64,000 nucleotides of DNA from NCBI RefSeq assembly GCF_020080835.1, contig NC_058159.1, forward strand, positions 26,818,474 through 26,882,473. The letters are read 5' to 3'. The position numbers were made by a program, and so were the translations under genes. Positions 56,901-64,000 of the stretch are shown piece after piece (positions within the stretch are counted from its first letter, which is position 1; the number at the start of each line of letters is the position of its first letter). The DNA is from Cotesia glomerata. Lineage: Eukaryota > Arthropoda > Insecta > Hymenoptera > Braconidae. The notes beneath the pieces were generated by a model that saw nothing but the letters and a program-made list of their open reading frames with translations, was not told where the DNA came from and ran no database searches.

Positions 56901-58371
56901 TTTAAGTCCATCAAGAAATCGTTTTCATTTCTGATGGACATCATTCAGGTATTCAATTTTCAAAACTACCGCGAAGAGATGAATTTTAATTCAATTTATT
57001 TCTTACAACTAAATTATATTCACCAAAAGCTCCAGTTAAAGTAACATTATCTCCCACACTTATTATATACATCCAATTTTTGATAAAATCAGTCGCTTTG
57101 TAAATAAAAAAATTCTCTAATTTTTTTGAGGTGAACTTCCTCAAAATAACGAGCTGAAATAACTAAAAAAATAAATCTCTCATTCATGTATTTATATTTA
57201 TAAAGTATTATCCAAATAGTGAATAATAAATAGAAAAATATCATTTATACTAATACTAATAATAATCTCTTGTCAAGTGTTGACACTATTTCTGAGTAAA
57301 GAATTAGTTTCTCGTTTTCAGTGTATATAATAATATAACATAAAGAGTAGAGCAGTTTTAAAGTTTCAAAAATTGGTGTATACATGTCTTGATCTTGAAA
57401 ACACATTATTATGCGTATAAGTCTCAAATAATGGGACTAAGGCGTTTTAGTCTTGAACTTCCGGCAGTTTGTAAATATACATGTTCCGAAAAACTAACGG
57501 CATCCCTACTTAAAACTAAACTAAGACAACTTTTCTCCGCAGTTCAGCCCAAGTTCTTTCACTTTCAAAGTTATAGGTATATAATGAGGGTATATATATG
57601 AGGTCTATGGTACTTTTGTCGGAAAATGATCAATGCCGTTTGTGTTGAGGAAAAATAAGAGGGTTGTTTCTCGCTGAAAGATGATGTGCGGATGACAAGT
57701 GCTCAAATATCCGTGTAAACCCGGTTGAAAAAGCAGACATATATATAACAGAAAATCACTGAGTATGTATATAGTAATAGCTTGCAGAGTGGGTATGGGA
57801 TGAAGAGAAAGAGAATAAGAAACCAACAGGGAATAGGGAAGATTGTGAGTGTAAGTGCAGGCAAAACCGAATGAAAACCAAAAGTAAAAAGAAGAGAGGA
57901 GAATATTTAGGCTCTTGAGTGGCGTAGACACAGATAGAGGTCTACTTTAGTTGGTCGTACGACAGAAGGTCTAGAAAAAACGTACCTAAACCAAAACCAC
58001 AACACGGACCCCCCTGGTTTAGCTAATAATCACTTTTCTTTGTCATGTTAGAAAACAGCCTTTCTGCGGATCAGTAGGGAGCACGGGCTCTATGGGAGCA
58101 CACCCAAGACTTAAGACCGTCTTGCTACGCGCAGACTTTTGGGACAATGTTGAATTTGTTCGGAATAATAAAAAGCCTGCCGGTGCAACGTGCAACACTG
58201 CATAGTAGTCTATTATTCTTGAGGATTCTAAGCGTGTCGCGCGTCATTCGACGCATTTGTTACTCCGTACTATAGGTACTATCGGTACCATAGGTACTAT
58301 AGGTTAATCAGTACTATAGGTACTGAACATTCAAAAGCTAAGCAAGTTGCTTGCCCAATTAGCGATTCTTG
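53972..58371. other. Probable long intron or intergenic DNA, no exon seen
   Basis: A/T-rich DNA with one small transposon (54260-54452). A 123-codon open stretch at 56673-57044 is Lys/Phe/Ile-rich and looks compositional. Near 58260-58325 there is an imperfect repeat of GGTACTATAGGTACTAT-type phrases. No coding exon is supported. Confidence 0.35.
54260..54452. mobile_element. 193-bp TA-flanked MITE with CACAGTAAAAAAATTTTC ends
   Basis: The ends CACAGTAAAAAAATTTTCAT and GAAAAATTTTTTACTGTG are inverted repeats with TA on both sides. The interior has AACACA / ATTCTACACA phrases. It lies just downstream of the putative first exon. Confidence 0.8.
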
Positions 58372-59148
58372 CACGGAAAAAAGTAAACTGTAATAAATAA
58401 CAGTCGATTTATAATAAGTAGTGATCAACTGCTAAAAATTACCATTTCAAAAAGTAAAATCGTGATTTTACTATTCACTTTATAATATTTACCATTTAAA
58501 CGTTACAATTTACTCTTTACATGGAAGAAAATACTATTTCAAACAGTAATATTCGCTATGTAAATGTCTAAAATGTTAAAGTATAATAATTAATAATTCA
58601 GACTTGGATATTTATCATTTCGTATCTAAAAAATGATGTTATGATATGTAAAAAGTATAAAATTAAGTTAGTAAATTTCTAATACAAGCAACGTCAATAT
58701 TTACAAAGTAAAATGGTAAATTTTAAACGCAACGCTAAAAATCAAACTGTAATTATTGACTTGTTCGGACTGATAAAATGTATATTTTAAAAGTATAATT
58801 TTAACTGTTTCAAACGTTAAATTCTCCCAGAGTGAGACCCCCTTCTCTTTCATTTGAGTTCCCCTTCTCCTCATAATATCGACTATATATTGAAATGAAA
58901 ATTTTTACTGTTTGAAACTGTAATTTTTAAAGATGAAAGAGTCGTTATTTACTATAGTGACAGCTACTAATCACTTATTTTGGATATTAAATTATTTTGG
59001 ATATTAAATTATAAATTGTGGCTTTTATACTTTCTACATTAAGTTCTGTAATATTTATATTTTGGCCACCCCGATGTCCGCTTTACTGTTTGAAACTATA
59101 AAAATTAACCGGAATCCGAGTGAATATTACAGTTTACTTTTTTCCGTG
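58372..59148. mobile_element. CACGGAAAAAAGTAAACTG element, intact copy
   Basis: The 777-bp copy has both terminal repeats intact. It carries the empty site (CATTAAGTTCTG near 59038) that corresponds to the TTAA insertion in the copy at 5811-7195. An 83-codon open stretch at 59062 crosses its end and is not a gene. Confidence 0.9.
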
Positions 59149-62100
59149 TGGAAACTCCCCGGGAGACTTTTGGCCAAAAAGTGTCATGGGAAACTCAATT
59201 TTTTCATTAGGGTTCGTTTATATTTTGAGAGAAAGAATTATTATTGGCCAGGAAAGGATTTCTTGGTTCAAGAATTTTTTTGGATGCATCCATTAAATTT
59301 ATTAATTTTTTAATAATATATCAATATTAGACCGGATTAAAAAAATTGAATTTTTTTTAAGATATACTAAAGACGTTATTCTGGGTGACTAAAAGAAATT
59401 ATAGTGAAGGTTGAAATATTTTATATAGGAATAAAAATTACGATTTTTCTATGATTCATTATTTCGTAAAAATATTAAAAGGGATCGAGTATTATATATA
59501 AACGCCTCGATTTGGTCTCTTCTCTGCTCAGGAGAATCATAATAAAAAATAAACAGGCGTGTCTCCCATTAAAATAAATTATTTCAATACAAAAAAATTA
59601 TTTATTAAATGTTTTCTATATTGAGATATCCACCCGAATCAATAAAATATATATTTTCCCACAGTACCGACATAAATATTGAAATTTCGTAATTCGAATA
59701 CATTTTTTTAGCTGCAATCCTATCGTTTATAGCTTTAACTTTGACAAATATTTCAATGAAGAAAAAAATTTTAATATCCTTTTGAAAAAATTTCAAAAAT
59801 TAATTTTGGTAATTTTTCAATTTATTTTATTTGACACCAAATTAGGGAAATTAGTAAAAAATTTTTTTGAATTAGTTTTAAAGCTCTTGATTTTAAAATT
59901 AGCAATATTTTATTTTTTCCAAAAATTTTTTTATCAAAAATTTGCCATTTTTTCCGAATTATTTTAGTTTTGCTAAAATACATCGATTTAATCACCGAGT
60001 AAAAAATAATAAAAATGAACACAATTAATAAATGAAAGAAAAAAATCACAACAAAAGCAAAGACCGCAGAGGGAGTGAATTAATTGGACAAATACGTCAG
60101 TGTTTTTTGGTTGATTGAGACAAAATGATGGTTTTATAATAAAATGAAAGGGTACTTTGAATGTATATGGCCGCTATAGAGAGAAATGATCGGTGTACAA
60201 CAGCTGGATGAGGAAGGCACGCTTCTACTTAGAACGGAATCGCGATCGGCACGAGCGATAATGTCCAACAGATAGGAGCGCACGATATATCTTTGAAATG
60301 AATAATCCGTACAGGGATCGAGACGTACGCGAGAAAGCATATAACCATGTGTAGTGACGCTCCGTGCTCGGATATGTATCCAAGTAGTATAAGCATACAG
60401 CTGAGCTGAGCTGAGCTGAGTCCTGAGTCGAGAGACAAGTCGACTACGAAATAATACCACGAGGAGCGAAGATTCGGAGTTTTAGAGCCAGCGACGGGAA
60501 ACCCGTTCTCATTATTATATTTATATTCATATTCGTATATATTATCATTCTGCCTTTAGTTGGCAACAGCCGGAGGAGAAGTCACTCATATATATTATAT
60601 TTTATATGTATAAGTTGCTTTCTTCTTGAATGCTGGATGCTGTGCTCTATTCGCCGATACATATACACACATGTGAGATAAAAAAGTAATAGTGAGAAAG
60701 AGTAACAGATAGAACGGTATAAAAATCTCTATAAAAAGTTGAAAAGTGCCGCCGTCAGAGCGTCAGAGGTGAGGCGCGACAATGGATAAAATATGCCGAC
60801 CCTACTGGGAGTTTTTGGATCCCGGGTCCTGTCCCAGGTTTCTTTACACCTGCAGCGACAGTAGATACCACTGAATAAGAAAAAGAAACATTGAGTAGAC
60901 ACCCACAAAACAAGCCAAACGAATTTTTTAAAGATACTTTTTTTCATATTTATATTTATATATATGTGTATAATTTCAAACTCAATTGTAAGAGACGTCT
61001 CCCGATTGCCTTGTGCGACGGCCGTGAAGTAAAACCTCCGCTCTTTATATTAGTAAATGAAATGTATATCTGTATATTAATATGATATTCGAAATATTAT
61101 GTTTGGAGGTATATGTAGTACCTTATAGATGATTTTGGTATTTGGTCCGGCCCCCCCTGGACTTATCGTAGACATTCATGTGTATTGTAGAAATGATGCG
61201 GATGTTAAATTCCAAAACACTTACGCATTTTTATTAAATAACATTTTATTTAAAATTTATAATTTATTGCTGGTATTTGTATTTATCTACAAGGGAATAT
61301 TTTAGGGATCGATATTTTTGGTTATGAAAGAGTTTCTTTTGTCGTGTGACAAGACTAACAGTTCGGAGGTTCGATTCCTGGCTTCAACGGGAGTTTCTTT
61401 TGTTGAAAATGTAATGACTTAAAATTATGACGGGTTGTGAATTTTTTAAAGAATAATTCTTTTAATTTAATAGCTGGTATAAAAAATTTGAACAAATTTT
61501 TGGAGAATTAAAATTTAATTAAAAAAAATTTTTATAACTATTCCTTGCTTGGACAGGATTTTTTTTTTAATTATTCTAAAATAGTTGAAGAATTTTTTAG
61601 AGAATAATTTTTTGGTGTATAAAAAATTGGTTATTTAAATTCTAATTACATTTAACATTTAGCATTTGGTTAAAGTCGACAATTAAATGAAGTTATAAGT
61701 ATAAATATATTTTTAAATTTATTTTCTTTGTCACAATGTGTATATTTGTGTATATATATACATATACATGTATGAATTCTGAAGAGATTCGTTAATGCTC
61801 GGCCGGTCAGGAGAGTTAAATTCACTGAGACACACCATTAAGATAGTCAGTGGGAGTCATGCCACAGAAGTAAACTTGTCTTTCTTTCAGAAACCGCCGT
61901 GCCGACCGTGTAAATGAGCGAGTAAAAAGAAATATGTATATACATTATTATAATAATTATAATATAAGAAAGAGCACCCGTGAACGGCAACGTTTCATCT
62001 TACGATGTTGATTTCAAAAACCGACTGAAATGAATTACTTTTTAATATCACTACAATTCAAAACCAATTACTACATACGTTCTCGCATTCATAAATTCAT

Positions 62101-62328
62101 CGACATTTAATTACAATTTACACACGCCGACTATTCTTCTTACATTTATACATATTTATAATCTTATTTTTTGTTCATTAAATTTCTACAATTTTCATTT
62201 TTAATCGAGTAAATAATTTTAAAATTCAACTTATATTTTATTTAAAAAAAAATTTTTAAACTAAAAAAATTAATTTGAAGAGTTTCAATGTTTTGAATCA
62301 AATTAAACTTACTTAAAGTCAAGAAAAA
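59149..62328. other. Unannotated stretch
   Basis: Two moderately GC-rich patches occur (60140-60520 and 60740-61030). The first includes a GCTGA pentamer repeated at 60401-60420; the second, on the minus strand, translates partly to ETWDRTRDPKTPSRVG, a phrase resembling translated repeats rather than a host gene. I find no supported exon, tRNA or other RNA gene. Confidence 0.35.
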
Positions 62329-62656
62329 TTTCTCAGTTCAAAAATTTTCTACTGAAATCTAGACCATGAAATTTCAACAAATTTTCTTCAAGTAATTTTT
62401 TCGCTTATCAAATTTATTACTGTAAAAAAAAAAAAAAAAATTAAACTGATTTTTGACAAAAAATTTCGAACCAAGAAAATCATTAATTCAAAAAAATTTC
62501 TTGGTTCGAAATTTTTTGTCAAAAATCAGTTTAATTTTTTTTTTTTTTTTTTTTTTTCAGTAATAAATTTGATAATTAAGCGAAAAAATTGCTTGAAGAA
62601 AATTTGTTTAAATTTCATGATCTAGATTTCAGTAGAAAAATTTTTGAACTGAGAAA
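62329..62656. repeat. Near-perfect long inverted repeat (arms about 150-160 bp, 18-nt spacer)
   Basis: The left arm 62329-62478 and right arm 62497-62656 pair along their full length with few differences. For example, GACAAAAAATTTCGAACCAAG is mirrored by CTTGGTTCGAAATTTTTTGTC. The arms differ mainly in the length of an A/T run and in a short ATTA insertion. A transcript would fold into a long hairpin. The phrases resemble the CAAG family. Confidence 0.9.
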
Positions 62657-63631
62657 TAAATCATTAAAAATTTTTAAGTTTAAATTGAAGAAAACTTTCT
62701 CAGTTTAATAATTTTTTTGTTCTATTCAAGAAAAAAATTTAATTATAATTTTTGCATAGTACATTACTGAAAATTAATATTCTGACTACAATTAATTCAC
62801 TATACCATCGTCAGTGAACTCAACAAAAAAAATAAGGAAAACAACCTGAACCTGGAGGCATACGAAGAGGAAGGCAAGGAATGTCGTACACAAAGGTGTT
62901 GAGGTTGAGCTCCCAACACATTTTACCGTGCTCGAATATTCAGTTGCGAGTTGCGAGGTATTTCTCATATCTGTTTACTGTATATATGTATATATGTGTG
63001 TGATACACTACACATAACAACACAACTCCTGGATCCGAAGTGTTAAAGATCAGTGGCTCTTTGGTTGTGTGGAATAACATATAATATACAGGAGGCAGAG
63101 CCAGAGGCTGGATAACACATTGCCATATACAAGCTAACCATACACATACCCGGAGCCATATGACTATCGATATATTTTATATATTATACCCGCGATTGTA
63201 TACACCGGCATGGGACCGGGACTGCTTGGGGTGTTGGTGTGAAAGGGTGAAAAGACGGGACATATTTTATATTTATGGGTATTTGCCGCTACTGTACAGC
63301 TCGTCGCGCGGCGGTCACAGTCACTGAAAACTAACCGGATAGGATTCAAGCTCCCAACTACCAGCTATATGCTCCTTCATATTTATCTGTGTACGTCTTT
63401 AATACACATTTAACAAATACATGGGTACATTATACATTTAAGAGAGAGACCGAGAGTTTTTAACAGAAGAGTAGAGGCTCCGCGGACTACTTGGACGTTT
63501 TGTATCGGCCAATGTGTCATTTCTCCAGCACAAAATCGCGCTCCATTCCCACTCCATTTATTGCATGTCTTTTGCCCGGGGTATTTCACTTTTTGGAGAG
63601 AGAATTTTTTTTTGGGTTGTTTTGGAGTGCA
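62657..63631. other. Unannotated stretch
   Basis: Less A/T-rich than average, with several short open stretches but no recognisable exon, domain or RNA gene. It may be intronic to the gene whose first exon is suggested near 53.4-54 kb. Confidence 0.3.
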
Positions 63632-64000
63632 CACAGAAAGAAAAATTTCTTGACTGGAGAACAATTTTGGCTCAAGAAAATTTTCGGGTGCCTGAAGGAA
63701 GACCGAAGTTGTGTTGGCCGAATTAAAAATTTTTCTAGAAATTCTATTCTTGGTGGAAGTCATTTTTTCTTAATTCAAATTATCGTAAATACTTGATACA
63801 ATAAATTTTCATATTTGATATTTGATCAAGATTTTTAGATACTTTAGGGAAACAGCGCCACCTATTTCAGCTGAGAAAAAAATTTTCTCACCTTGAGAAA
63901 ATTTTTCTCTTGAATATTTGATACCTATTTTATATTATTTTAGCGTGCAGTTATACATATTGAATGAAAAAAAATGATTCAATATTATTTGATCGTCTTA
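63632..64000. mobile_element. 'CAAG' family long-form element, cut by the window end
   Basis: It starts CACAGAAAGAAAAATTTCTT and follows the element at 5108-5803 closely through TTTTCGGGTGCCTGAAGGAA and AGCAGCGCCACCTA-like sequence up to the last base. The overlapping open stretches at 63410-63796 are parts of this repeat, not genes. Confidence 0.85.

Noticed and set aside
56673..57044. 123-codon open stretch
   Set aside because: Composition is dominated by Lys, Phe, Ile and Asn as expected of random A/T-rich DNA; no motif seen.
60729..60947. Minus-strand stretch containing ETWDRTRDPKTPSRVG
   Set aside because: It resembles translated interspersed repeats, with no conserved gene structure around it.
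61340..61400. tRNA-like B box (GGTTCGATTCC)
   Set aside because: The flanking bases do not pair as a T stem, and no cloverleaf or acceptor stem can be drawn.
63410..63796. Overlapping open stretches on both strands near the right edge
   Set aside because: Most of their length is the CAAG-family element also present at 5108-5803.

Overview
The window is nuclear DNA of an insect, most likely a hymenopteran (a parasitoid wasp is my best guess). I infer this from very high A+T, introns with GT..AG borders, insect-type gene structures and a dense load of small DNA transposons; the species cannot be fixed from the sequence. There are seven protein-coding genes, all rebuilt here exon by exon in consistent reading phase, and all seven are complete.

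Layout. Arp2 (+, 278-7418) and ceramide transfer protein CERT (-, 8645-15497) are convergent. A 6.5 kb repeat-bearing gap follows. CNOT2/Regena (+, 22042-27080) converges with malonyl-CoA decarboxylase (-, 27517-32325). Telomerase reverse transcriptase TERT (-, 32568-38306) lies head-to-tail behind it. After a possible divergent promoter region come mitochondrial inner membrane protease subunit 2 (IMMP2L, +, 40193-40708) and, only 15 nt after its stop codon, the KICSTOR subunit ITFG2 (+, 40724-45397). From 45.4 kb to the end I find no coding gene. A GC-richer block near 52.6-54 kb ending in a perfect splice donor (53971/53972) looks like the non-coding first exon of a + strand gene whose coding part lies beyond the window.

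The genes are unrelated housekeeping functions (actin branching, lipid transfer, mRNA deadenylation, malonyl-CoA turnover, telomere synthesis, mitochondrial protein processing, mTORC1 nutrient control) and do not form a pathway.

The rest is mostly non-autonomous transposons in nested layers. They include five copies of a Helitron-like family (5' TC, 3' hairpin plus CTAG, A|T insertion) filled with palindromic minisatellite units. Several TTAA-flanked elements with G-run ends (piggyBac type) and many TA-flanked elements with 5'-CAC ends are also present. Many large introns become about 75-115 nt once these insertions are subtracted. The most notable gene-level observations are two tandem in-frame 18-nt microexons in Arp2 at the place where vertebrates and flies also vary, and the almost abutting IMMP2L-ITFG2 pair.
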